NCBI RefSeq assembly: GCF_001477625.1 | Contig: NZ_CP013692.1 | Span: 1,302,001-1,366,000 of the forward strand | Length of the DNA stretch: 64,000 nt | Direction of reading: 5' to 3' | Source: Paucibacter sp. KCTC 42545 | GTDB lineage: Bacteria; Pseudomonadota; Gammaproteobacteria; Burkholderiales; Burkholderiaceae_C | Shown: positions 15,982-24,429 of the stretch, in pieces | Numbering within the stretch: position 1 is the stretch's first letter | How the letters are laid out: the number at the start of each line of letters is the position of its first letter | Translations under genes and position numbers: made by a program | Notes under the pieces: model-generated | Seen by the model: only the letters and a program-made list of their open reading frames with translations | Databases searched by the model: none | Told to the model about the DNA's origin: nothing

Positions 15982-17001
15982 ATGCAAAACCCATTCATCA
16001 GTCCGGCATTTTCGATGGCATCAATGACTGCAGCCATCAACTTGATCCCCAACCGCTACGGACGCCTGGAGGAGTTGAATCTGTTTCCGCCCAAGCCGGT
16101 TCGAACGCGCCAGGTGATTGTTGAAGAGCGCGCCGGTGTCCTGAACCTCCTTCCGACCCAGCCGCCAGGCTCTCCAGGAACAGTGAATGTGCGTGGCAAG
16201 CGAACCGTCCGTTCCTTCGTCGTTCCGCACATCCCGCACGACGACGTTGTGTTGCCCGAGGAGGTTCAAGGTCTACGTGCGTTTGGCAGCGAAACCGAAA
16301 TGGAGTCGATTGCCGGAGTGCTGGCCCAACACTTAGAGACGATGCGCAACAAGCACGCCATCACCCTAGAGCACTTGCGTATGGGGGCGTTGAAAGGCGA
16401 GATCCTCGACGCCGACGGCAGCCGTATCTACAACCTGTTTGACGAGTTTGGCATCGATCAACAGAGTGTGGACTTCGAAATCAGCAGCCCGACTACTGGC
16501 ACTGACGTCAAAGGCAAATGCACTGATGTGTTGGGCATCATCGAAGAAGCGCTTCTCGGCGAGTTCATGACGGGAGTCCACTGCTTGTGTTCTCCAGAGT
16601 TTTTCAAGGCATTGACCGGCCATAAGGATGTCAAGACTGCCTTCACGAACTGGCAGCAAGGCGCCGTCCTTATCAATGATGTTCGCCGTGGCTTCACTTT
16701 TGGCGGCATCACTTTCGAGGAGTACCGAGGCAAGGCGACTGATGTCAACAAGACGGTTCGTCGCTTCATCGCTGCTGGCGAAGCACATGCGTTCCCTCTG
16801 GGCACCATCGACACCTTCGGAACTTACTTTGCGCCGGCCGACTTCAACGAGACTGTCAACACGATGGGCCAGCCGCTTTATGCGAAGCAGGAGCCGCGCA
16901 AGTTCGACCGGGGCACAGATTTGCACACTCAGGCCAACCCGCTACCGATGTGCCATCGTCCCGGGGTTCTGGTCAGGCTCGTCATGGGTGGTGGCGTATG
17001 A
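15982..17001 (+). CDS. Major capsid protein, gpE family
   Basis: The product is 339 residues from ATG 15982, with AAGGAG upstream. FSMASMTAAINLIPNRYGRL, VPHIPHDDVVLPEEVQG and the late FNETVNTMGQPLYAKQ are typical of phage capsid protein E. It forms the icosahedral shell. By eye the gene has lower G+C and more A/T-ending codons than its neighbours, suggesting mosaic exchange or expression-related codon use. Confidence 0.92.
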   Translation: MQNPFISPAFSMASMTAAINLIPNRYGRLEELNLFPPKPVRTRQVIVEERAGVLNLLPTQPPGSPGTVNVRGKRTVRSFVVPHIPHDDVVLPEEVQGLRAFGSETEMESIAGVLAQHLETMRNKHAITLEHLRMGALKGEILDADGSRIYNLFDEFGIDQQSVDFEISSPTTGTDVKGKCTDVLGIIEEALLGEFMTGVHCLCSPEFFKALTGHKDVKTAFTNWQQGAVLINDVRRGFTFGGITFEEYRGKATDVNKTVRRFIAAGEAHAFPLGTIDTFGTYFAPADFNETVNTMGQPLYAKQEPRKFDRGTDLHTQANPLPMCHRPGVLVRLVMGGGV

Positions 17002-17300
17002 GTTTGGTCGCCCAGATCTATGAGTCGGCCGCGAACGCTGGGCTGCTGAAGGAATGCCTTTGGTATCCGTCGAACGGTGCGCCATCGCAAAGGCATCAGG
17101 TCGGCTTTGCCGCGCCGGATGAGTCCCTTCTCGACGGCCTGACCTTGAGCACCGACTACGAGATGACCTACCCGGTCACGGCGTTCGGGGGACTTGTTGC
17201 CCGCGAAGTCGTCGAAATCGGTGGCACGTCCTTCCAGGTGCGAGACATCCGGGCCGTGGGTGACGGCTCCGAGATCCGCGCCAAGCTTACTCGGCTGTAA
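16998..17300 (+). CDS. Head-tail connector protein (FII-like)
   Basis: The product has 100 residues from ATG 16998, overlapping the capsid stop. It is beta-rich (GLTLSTDYEMTYPVTAFGGL, IGGTSFQVRDIRAVGDGSEI). It has the position, size and fold impression of lambda FII-type head-tail attachment proteins. The assignment rests mainly on gene order. Confidence 0.65.
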   Translation: MSLVAQIYESAANAGLLKECLWYPSNGAPSQRHQVGFAAPDESLLDGLTLSTDYEMTYPVTAFGGLVAREVVEIGGTSFQVRDIRAVGDGSEIRAKLTRL

Positions 17301-17304
17301 ACCC

Positions 17305-17751
17305 ATGGCGGATAACTCCATCCGCGAGCGGATTCTGCTGGCGGTGATGGCGGCTGCCCGTCCGGCGGTCGAAGGCCTCGGGGCCACGTTGCACCGGTCG
17401 CCCACGGCGGCCATTAGCCGAGAGCAATGCCCAGCGCTGGCGGTGTTTCCCGAGGCCGAGTCCATCACCGAGCGCGCCAATGACCGCGTCACCCGCGAAC
17501 TGACCGTTCGCGTCGTGGCGCTGGCCCGTGCCGTTCCCCCCGCGTCTCCCGAAACCGAGGCCGACCGCCTGCTTACCGCCGCGCACGCCGCCTTGTTCGC
17601 GGACGGCACGTTTGGTGGGTTGGCGCTGGGCATCCGTGAGCAGGAAAGCGAGTGGGAGGTCGAGGACGCCGATGCGGTGGCCGTGGCCATCCCGGCGCGC
17701 TATCGGCTGACGTACCGGACGCTGGCCAATGACCTTGCAACCCTTGGATGA
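17305..17751 (+). CDS. Tail terminator / minor tail protein U-like
   Basis: The product is 148 residues from ATG 17305. The sequence (RERILLAVMAAARPAV; FPEAESITERANDRVTRELTVRVVAL; two-strand ending YRLTYRTL) matches the pattern of gpU/Z-like tail completion proteins. It is placed between the connector and the tail tube genes. It probably caps the tail tube. Confidence 0.65.
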   Translation: MADNSIRERILLAVMAAARPAVEGLGATLHRSPTAAISREQCPALAVFPEAESITERANDRVTRELTVRVVALARAVPPASPETEADRLLTAAHAALFADGTFGGLALGIREQESEWEVEDADAVAVAIPARYRLTYRTLANDLATLG

Positions 17752-17951
17752 CACCTATGACCCAACTTGTCCTGATGCGCCCGCACACCCACGCGGGCAA
17801 GACGTATGGCGTCGGTGACCGGATCGAGATCGACGCGACATCAGCCGACTGGTTGATCGCGCACGACATCGCCACGCCGGAGCCGACCGCCTCAACCGCT
17901 GAATTCATTCCCGAACCCAAACCCCTCCAACGCAAGGAACCCAAGCAATGA
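17748..17951 (+). CDS. Small DUF7210-like phage protein
   Basis: The product is 67 residues. The core LVLMRPHTHAGKTYGVGD resembles small phage proteins that I recall as DUF7210, often ahead of tail tube genes. The start at 17748 overlaps the previous stop; a second ATG at 17757 is also possible. The Pro-rich C-terminus looks disordered. The role is unknown. Confidence 0.6.
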   Translation: MTPMTQLVLMRPHTHAGKTYGVGDRIEIDATSADWLIAHDIATPEPTASTAEFIPEPKPLQRKEPKQ

Positions 17952-18700
17952 GCACCTATGCCAGTTTTCAAGGCCGCGTCTTCCTCGGCAAGCGCGACAC
18001 CGACGGCCTTCCTATCGAAGTGCGCTCGCCCGGCAACGTCGCCGAGCTGAAGCTCTCCCTCAAGACCGACGTCCTGGAGCACTACGAGAGCCAGACCGGC
18101 CAGCGCTCGCTCGATCACCGAATGGTCAAGCAGAAGTCCGCCACCGTGAACCTCACCATCGAGGAATTCACCAAGGAGAACCTTGCGCTGGCCCTGTACG
18201 GCAACCACGTCGTCGGCACGCCGGGAACGGTCACCGCCGAGCCGGTGGGCGGTGCCACGCCGATTGCGGGCGACCGCTACTTCCTGGCCCACCCGAAAGT
18301 GTCGTCCTTGGTCGTGGTGGATTCGGCAGGCACGCCCGCGACCCTGGCCTTGGGCGCGAACTACACGGCTGATCCCGACTTCGGTGCCCTCCAGTTTCTG
18401 GATACCACCGGCCTCACCGCACCGTTCAAGGCCAGCTATGCCTATGGCGTGGCCACCGAGATCGGTATCTTCACGCAGGCACTGCCGGAGCGCTTCCTGC
18501 GGCTCGAAGGCATCAACACGGCCCAGGGGAATGCCAAGGTGCTGGTCGAGCTCTACCGCGTGGCCTTCGATCCGCTGAAGGAAATCTCTTTCATCTCGGA
18601 CGAGTACAACAAGTTCGAGCTGGAAGGCTCGTTGCTGGCCGACACCACCAAGCCATTCGATGCGGTGTTGGGCCAGTTCGGCCGCATCGTGCAACTCTGA
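17948..18700 (+). CDS. Major tail tube protein
   Basis: The product is 250 residues. The sequence has a tube-like beta pattern (GRVFLGKRDTDGLP; VAELKLSLKTDVLEHYES; KSATVNLTIEEF). Siphophage tail tube proteins with an inserted domain have this size and sit before the tail chaperone gene. It overlaps both neighbours by one to four bases. Confidence 0.78.
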   Translation: MSTYASFQGRVFLGKRDTDGLPIEVRSPGNVAELKLSLKTDVLEHYESQTGQRSLDHRMVKQKSATVNLTIEEFTKENLALALYGNHVVGTPGTVTAEPVGGATPIAGDRYFLAHPKVSSLVVVDSAGTPATLALGANYTADPDFGALQFLDTTGLTAPFKASYAYGVATEIGIFTQALPERFLRLEGINTAQGNAKVLVELYRVAFDPLKEISFISDEYNKFELEGSLLADTTKPFDAVLGQFGRIVQL

Positions 18701-19113
18701 TGGGGTCCACCATGAGTGATCTGGACACCCTGATTCCGCAGTCGGTCGAATTGGTCATCGACGGTGAGCCGCTGGCCATCAAACCGCTGAAGGTCGGGCA
18801 GATGCCCGGTTTCTTGCGGGCGATCTCGCCGGTGATGCAGCAGCTCACTGCCTCCGACATCGACTGGCTGGCGCTGTTCGGCGAGCGCGGCGACGATCTG
18901 CTGTCGGCCATCGCCATTGCCGTCGGCAAACCTCGGGCTTGGGTCGATGAGCTGGCGGCCGACGAGGCCATCCTGCTGGCGGCCAAGGTGATAGAGGTGA
19001 ACGCCGATTTTTTTACCCGAACGGTGATTCCGAAGCTCGACGGTCTGTTCGGCCAAGTGAAGCTGCCGCCCATCGTGAAAGCGGTGGCTGGTTCGAAGCA
19101 GTCCAGCACCTGA
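18700..19113 (+). CDS. Tail assembly chaperone, short product (G-like)
   Basis: The 137-residue zero-frame product starts at ATG 18700; ATG 18712 is an alternative. The sequence (VELVIDGEPLAIKPLKVGQMPGFL) fits tail assembly chaperones that load tape measure protein. It lies between the tube and tape measure genes. The T7 heptamer at 19008-19014 is in the right phase for a -1 shift. Confidence 0.75.
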   Translation: MGSTMSDLDTLIPQSVELVIDGEPLAIKPLKVGQMPGFLRAISPVMQQLTASDIDWLALFGERGDDLLSAIAIAVGKPRAWVDELAADEAILLAAKVIEVNADFFTRTVIPKLDGLFGQVKLPPIVKAVAGSKQSST

Positions 19114-19313
19114 TCGAGCACGGTCACCGCCTGCCGGACATCCTCGACTACACCTTGGCGCAGGTGCGCGGCTTCGTCGCAGCGACGGCGCGCACCGATG
19201 CGGCCCGCGATGCACGGCTGCTGTCCGTGATTGCCATCGGCACGCGCGGCGATGCCCGCCACCTCGACCAAACCCTCGACCGACTCACCGACAAAGCCGC
19301 CGACCGTGCCTGA
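18700..19313 (+). CDS. Tail assembly chaperone, -1 frameshift product (GT-like)
   Basis: After reading to 19014 and slipping back one base, the frame runs without a stop from 19014 to the TGA at 19311-19313. It adds 99 residues, including the chaperone-like WFEAVQHLIEHGHRLPDIL. The total is 204 residues. In lambda, G and GT are made this way and both are needed for tail assembly. The second frame has no independent good start, which supports the shift. Confidence 0.72.
19008..19014 (+). promoter_or_regulatory. -1 ribosomal frameshift slippery heptamer (T TTT TTT)
   Basis: Seven Ts lie exactly as X XXY YYZ in the zero frame (GAT TTT TTT ACC). Both frames continue well past it, and the -1 frame stays open for 99 codons. 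The gene context is the classical location of programmed frameshifts. Confidence 0.72.
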
Positions 19314-19318
19314 CGATC

Positions 19319-19963
19319 ATGCGCATTTCCATCCAGATCGATAGCGCAGCCGCCCAGGCGCAGTTGCGCCGTTGGGGCGGCGAGTTCCGCGACAAGGTCA
19401 AGAAGGCGGTGTCTCGGGCGATTGCCAGCGAGGCAGTCGAACTCAAGCAGGACGTGCGCAGCCACGTCGCCAGCCAGATAGCCGTGGTCAAGAAGTCCTT
19501 CCTCAAGGGCTTCAGCGCCAAGGTGTTGGACAAAGACCCGAACCGATTGCCAGCGCTCTACGTGGGCTCGCGCATTCCGTGGTCGGGGATGCACGAAACC
19601 GGCGGCCAGATTGCCGGGCGGATGCTGATTCCACTGAACGGTCGGGTTGGCCGCAAGCGCTTCAAGGCGCAGGTGGCCGAGCTGATGCGCGGCGGCAATG
19701 CCTATTTCATCAAGAACGCGAAGGGAAACATCGTCCTGATGGCCGAGAACATCAAAGAGCACGACCGGCCACTGGCGGGGTTCAAGCGCCGCTACCGCAA
19801 AGCAGAGGGCATCAAGCGCCTCAAGCGCGGCGCGGACATCCCGATTGCCGTCCTGGTGCCCAAGGTTGCGCTCAGGAAGCGCCTTGATGTCGAGCGCTTG
19901 GTCGCGGGTCGTATCCCGCGTCTGGCGGCGGCGGTCGAGAAGCAGATCAGCACGGTGGATTGA
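19319..19963 (+). CDS. DUF6441-like tail protein (minor tail Z-like)
   Basis: The product is 214 residues and strongly basic. RISIQIDSAAAQAQLRRWGGEFRDKVKKAVSRA and the C-terminal basic helices fit minor tail proteins that lie before the tape measure gene. I recall DUF6441 as the closest family. It has no catalytic motifs. Confidence 0.65.
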   Translation: MRISIQIDSAAAQAQLRRWGGEFRDKVKKAVSRAIASEAVELKQDVRSHVASQIAVVKKSFLKGFSAKVLDKDPNRLPALYVGSRIPWSGMHETGGQIAGRMLIPLNGRVGRKRFKAQVAELMRGGNAYFIKNAKGNIVLMAENIKEHDRPLAGFKRRYRKAEGIKRLKRGADIPIAVLVPKVALRKRLDVERLVAGRIPRLAAAVEKQISTVD

Positions 19964-19966
19964 TTC

Positions 19967-22900
19967 ATGGCCAAGCGAATTTCCATCCTCGTCGCGCTCG
20001 AAGGGGCTGACGATGGGCTCAAACGTGCCATCACGTCGGCCGAGCGCAGTCTCGGTGAGCTGTCGACCACCGCCAAGACCGCTGGAGCGAAGGCTGCCGC
20101 CGGAATGGCTGAGGTCAAGGCCGGGATGTCAGCCTTCGGCGATCAGGTGGCAACGGCCAAGACGCAGTTGCTGGCCTTCCTGTCGATCAGCTGGGCCGCT
20201 GGCAAGGTGCAGGAGATCGTCCAGATCGCCGACGCCTGGAACATGATGTCCGCGCGCCTGAAGCTGGCGACGGCGGGCCAGCGTGAGTTCACCACCGCGC
20301 AAGCGGCCCTGTTCGACATCGCCCAGCGCATTGGCGTGCCGATTCAGGAAACGGCCACCCTGTACGGCAAGCTCCAGCAGGCCGTGCGGATGCTGGGTGG
20401 TGAGCAGAAGGACGCGCTCACGATCACCGAGAGCATCTCGCAGGCACTGCGCCTGTCGGGCGCATCGGCCACCGAGGCGCAGTCGTCCCTGCTGCAGTTC
20501 GGGCAGGCGCTCGCCTCCGGGGTGCTGCGGGGAGAGGAATTCAACTCCGTCGTCGAGAACAGCCCCCGTCTGGCGCAGGCCTTGGCCGATGGTCTGAATG
20601 TGCCCATCGGGCGGCTGCGCAAGCTGGCCGAAGAAGGCCGCCTGACTGCTGACGTGGTGGTCAACGCGCTCATGAGCCAGAAGGACAAGCTGGCCAGCGA
20701 GTACGCCCAACTGCCGCAGACGGTGAGCCAGGCCTTCGAGCGCCTGCGCAATGCCTTCGGGCAGTGGATCAACCGGGTCGATGAATCTACGGGCCTGACC
20801 AAGAAGCTGGCCGAGGCGCTGACCTTTCTTGCCAACAACCTCGACACGGTGATGCAGTGGCTCAAGCGCATCGCCGAAGTCGGGCTGGCCGTGCTGATCT
20901 ACCGCCTGATCCCGGCGCTGATCACGGCGTGGCAGACCGCCGGTGCGGCGGCCGTCACCGCCGCCAGCGCCACCGCTGCGGCGTGGACGACGGCGAATCT
21001 TTCGGTGTCGGCCGCCGTAGCCAGCGTCGGCGTGCTCAAGACGGCGTTCGCCGTGCTGGGCGCGTTCCTGGTCGGCTGGGAGATCGGGACTTGGTTGTCG
21101 GAGAAATTCGAGATCGTCCGCAAGGCGGGCATCTTCATGGTCGAGATGCTGGTCAAGGCGGTTGAGCAGCTGCGCTACCGCTGGGAAGCCTTCGCCGCCA
21201 TCTTCACGTCGGACACGATTGCCGAGGCCACCAAGCGCCACGAGGAACGGCTTGCGGAGATGAACCAGATCTTCGCGCAGATGTACGCCGACGCCTCTCG
21301 CGGGGCGGAAGCGGCCAAGGGCGCGATGAACACCGCCGCGACGACCGCCGAGGAGATCGCCAAGCGGCTGGAGGCTGTGCGCCAGGGCACGCAGGAAGCG
21401 GTCGGTCGCGGCATTGAGGCCGTCCACAGCGCTCTGGAGAAGCTGAAATCCCGCCTCGGTGAGGTCGAGCAGGCTGTCGGCAAGGCCAATCAGACGGTCA
21501 ACGACGCCACCGCCAAAATGGCCGAGGCCTACAAGGGCCTGACGTCCATCGTTGAGGCCAACCTGCTGCGGCAGATCGAAGCGGTCAAGGCGCGCTACCA
21601 GCAGGAACAGTCGGCGCTGGAGACATCCAAGCAGTCCGAAGCGGCGCTGATCACCAAGTCGACGCAGCTGCTGACGGATGCACTCACGCAGCAGACCACG
21701 CTGCGGCGGCAGTCCACGACCGACACGCTAAAACTCATTGACGATGAGTCGAAAGCCCGGATCGAGTCGGCCCGCCGCCAGGGTCAGACGGAAGAAGAGC
21801 GCCGCGCCAACGTCCAGCGGGTCGAAAACGACATCCTGGCCACCAAGCGCCAGACGATGACGCAGGCGCTGGCCGAGTACCGGCAGCACATCGACGCGCT
21901 CAACGCCGAGGCCAACCGGCATCTGGCCGAGATCAAACGCATCGAGGAGGAGAAGCGCCAGCTCTCGATGACGACCGAGGAACGTGTCCGCGACATCCGT
22001 CGTCAGGGAATGACCGACTTCGAGGCCACGGAGGACCGCAAGCGTCAGATCGCCGAGTACCAGGGGAAGGCCCGCGAGGCGCTGGCCAATGGCGAGTTCG
22101 AGCAGGCGCGGCAACTTGCCCAGAAGGCGATGGACTTGGCCTCGCAGGTGGCCAGCTCGCAAACCAGTGAAGCCAAGCGCGGTGAGGACGCCCGCAAACA
22201 GTCCGAGCAGGCGGTTTCTCAGGTCACCCAACTGGAATCGCAGTCCCGCGATGCCTACCGCAAGCAGGAATACGCGCAGGCAGAAGCCCTGATGCGCCAA
22301 GCAGACGCGTTGCGCGCTGAACTGGCCCAGAAGACCAAGGATGCCGACGCACAGATCGCACAGGGCAAGGATGGCGTCAATCAAGCCATCCAGCGCATCC
22401 GCGAGTCCGAGGAGATTCTCAACAAGACCCTGGATGCCGAAGCCAAGGCGCACCAGACGGCTGCACAGGCTGCGCTGACTGCGCGCGAGCAGATTCAGCA
22501 GACCTTCACGCAGACCGAAAACCAGATCGACCAGATCACGGCCAAGCTGAAAGACGGTCTGAAGGTCACGCTGGATGCCGATACGACCCGCTTCGACAAA
22601 GCAATCGCTGACCTCGACAAGGCCATCGCCGAGAAGGAGTACCTGCTCAAGATTCAGGCCGACTTGCAGGAGGCAGAGAAGAAGCTGCAGCAGTACGAGC
22701 AGCTGCTGAAGGAAGGCAAGACCCTGCCTGTCGATGCCGACGTGTCCAAGGCCAAGGAGGCGCTGGACAAGCTCAAGACCTACGCCGACCAGAACTCGCA
22801 GTTCGAACTGAAGGTGGCCACCGAGAAGGCGCAGGCCGCGATCACCAACGTCGAGGGGATGATCAAGGCGCTGGATCGTATCCAGACCGAGTCCCGGCAT

Positions 22901-24010
22901 CAGGTCAGCACCAACGCCGATGCGGCCCGCGCCGAAATCATGAGTCTCAACGGGGCCAATACCTCGAGCACACACACGATCTACGTGCGCAAGGTGGAGG
23001 CAAACGCGACCGGCGGTTTGGTGGGCGGTGGCGTGCGCCGCTATGCCGATGGCGGCGCGGTGGCCTCGGCCTTTCCTCGGATGAGTGGCGGATCGGTTCC
23101 CGGCTCAGGCCACCACGACACCGTGCCGCGAACTCTGGATGCCGGTGCCTTCGTGATTCGCAAAGCTGCGGTGCAGAAGTATGGCGGCGGCGCGCTCTCG
23201 CGTCTGGCCAATGGCGTGGCACGGTTTGCTACTGGCGGCGCGGTGATGCTGGGCGGCGGCAAGCGCCCATCCGGCAATGATGTTGATGGCACGCCCAGCA
23301 CACCAAAGAAGAACCGGGAGGCAGTCGAGGCGATGAAGATGATCGACCTCGGCCTACAGGGGATGAACGAGTACACCAATTGGCTCCAGTGGAACTACGG
23401 TGCCTCGGTCAGTCTGGATATGCGCAGCAAGACGATGGATAGCTACGGCAAGCAGGCCCAGCAGGATCGGCGTGCGCTGGAGGACTTCATCAGCCGCAAG
23501 ACGCTCACCGGCAACGAGCGACAGAACCTGGAGCGCATCAAGCAGACGTGGCGGCAGGCGATGGCCCAGCCGCTGCTCTGGGGCAAAGACCTGGAGCGCG
23601 AGCTGATCGATTACATGGAGCAGAACCAGGGCGAGTTCTACCGGCGCGGCGGTATGGCCAAGTCCGATACCGTCCCGGCGATGCTCACGCCGGGCGAGTT
23701 CGTCGTGAACAAGGATGCCGTATCCCGCTACGGCGCTGGCTTCTTCGAGGCGATCAACAACCTGTCGGCTCCGGCGCAAGCCCTGGCCGGTAGAGCGCTG
23801 GCGGGCGTTCAGGGCTTCGCCACGGGTGGCTTGGTGCAACCCAGCGGGTCGCGGCTGGCCCGTCCGGTGTTGGCCAGCGATGCCGGGCCCAGCCGCACGG
23901 TGCGCGTGGAACTGTCCTCGGGACAGCAGAAGGTAAACGCCACCGTAGACGCACGAGACGAGTCTCGTCTGCTGCAACTGTTGGACGCTGCCCGCGCCCG
24001 CACTGCATGA
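19967..24010 (+). CDS. Tape measure protein
   Basis: The product is 1347 residues. The N-terminal region (residues 1-300) is the conserved tape-measure N-terminal domain (GVPIQETATLYGKLQQAVR). A hydrophobic Ala-rich membrane-like segment covers about 303-377. Long coiled coil follows to about residue 980, rich in K/E/Q/A. Near the C-terminus are Gly-rich repeats (GGLVGGGVRRYADGG; two matching PGEF/DAGAFVI-type segments). Its length sets tail length; the size predicts a siphophage tail of roughly 200 nm by the usual 0.15 nm per residue rule. Confidence 0.93.
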   Translation: MAKRISILVALEGADDGLKRAITSAERSLGELSTTAKTAGAKAAAGMAEVKAGMSAFGDQVATAKTQLLAFLSISWAAGKVQEIVQIADAWNMMSARLKLATAGQREFTTAQAALFDIAQRIGVPIQETATLYGKLQQAVRMLGGEQKDALTITESISQALRLSGASATEAQSSLLQFGQALASGVLRGEEFNSVVENSPRLAQALADGLNVPIGRLRKLAEEGRLTADVVVNALMSQKDKLASEYAQLPQTVSQAFERLRNAFGQWINRVDESTGLTKKLAEALTFLANNLDTVMQWLKRIAEVGLAVLIYRLIPALITAWQTAGAAAVTAASATAAAWTTANLSVSAAVASVGVLKTAFAVLGAFLVGWEIGTWLSEKFEIVRKAGIFMVEMLVKAVEQLRYRWEAFAAIFTSDTIAEATKRHEERLAEMNQIFAQMYADASRGAEAAKGAMNTAATTAEEIAKRLEAVRQGTQEAVGRGIEAVHSALEKLKSRLGEVEQAVGKANQTVNDATAKMAEAYKGLTSIVEANLLRQIEAVKARYQQEQSALETSKQSEAALITKSTQLLTDALTQQTTLRRQSTTDTLKLIDDESKARIESARRQGQTEEERRANVQRVENDILATKRQTMTQALAEYRQHIDALNAEANRHLAEIKRIEEEKRQLSMTTEERVRDIRRQGMTDFEATEDRKRQIAEYQGKAREALANGEFEQARQLAQKAMDLASQVASSQTSEAKRGEDARKQSEQAVSQVTQLESQSRDAYRKQEYAQAEALMRQADALRAELAQKTKDADAQIAQGKDGVNQAIQRIRESEEILNKTLDAEAKAHQTAAQAALTAREQIQQTFTQTENQIDQITAKLKDGLKVTLDADTTRFDKAIADLDKAIAEKEYLLKIQADLQEAEKKLQQYEQLLKEGKTLPVDADVSKAKEALDKLKTYADQNSQFELKVATEKAQAAITNVEGMIKALDRIQTESRHQVSTNADAARAEIMSLNGANTSSTHTIYVRKVEANATGGLVGGGVRRYADGGAVASAFPRMSGGSVPGSGHHDTVPRTLDAGAFVIRKAAVQKYGGGALSRLANGVARFATGGAVMLGGGKRPSGNDVDGTPSTPKKNREAVEAMKMIDLGLQGMNEYTNWLQWNYGASVSLDMRSKTMDSYGKQAQQDRRALEDFISRKTLTGNERQNLERIKQTWRQAMAQPLLWGKDLERELIDYMEQNQGEFYRRGGMAKSDTVPAMLTPGEFVVNKDAVSRYGAGFFEAINNLSAPAQALAGRALAGVQGFATGGLVQPSGSRLARPVLASDAGPSRTVRVELSSGQQKVNATVDARDESRLLQLLDAARARTA

Positions 24011-24020
24011 AGGATTCCCG

Positions 24021-24428
24021 ATGCAACTGACGAACCTCGATGCCGGGGTGGCTTTGCCATTGCCTGACGATTTGCTTTGGAGTGATGAGCACGCGTGGTC
24101 ACCCGCCGTGGCGAATACGTCCTACCTCATCACCGGAGCCTTGTTGATCCAGTCTGCCACCCGGCAAGCCGGTCGTCCCATCACGCTGGTGGGCGCACCC
24201 GACATGGCTTGGGTGACGCGGGCCACGGTCGAACAACTGCGGGCCTGGGCCGCGCTTCCAGTCGGCAGCGCCACAGGTCGCTTCGGCTTGACCTTCTCCG
24301 ATGGCCGCTCCTTCACCGTCGCATTCCGCCACGCAGAAACGGCCATCGAAGCCGAGCCGGTGTTGGGCATCCCGGCCCGTGCCGACACCGATTTCTATCG
24401 CCTGACCCTTCGATTTCTGGAGATCTGA
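24021..24428 (+). CDS. Distal tail small protein
   Basis: The product is 135 residues. LTNLDAGVALPLPDDLLWSDEH and the C-terminal RADTDFYRLTLRFLEI look like a small beta protein of the tail tip. Its place right after the tape measure gene agrees. Its own family is not recognised. Confidence 0.65.
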   Translation: MQLTNLDAGVALPLPDDLLWSDEHAWSPAVANTSYLITGALLIQSATRQAGRPITLVGAPDMAWVTRATVEQLRAWAALPVGSATGRFGLTFSDGRSFTVAFRHAETAIEAEPVLGIPARADTDFYRLTLRFLEI

Positions 24429-24429
24429 A

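Noticed and set aside
20129..22975. Two long antisense frames opposite the tape measure gene
   Set aside because: Leu/Arg/Gly-rich shadow translations of the coiled-coil gene with no domain or ribosome-binding site.
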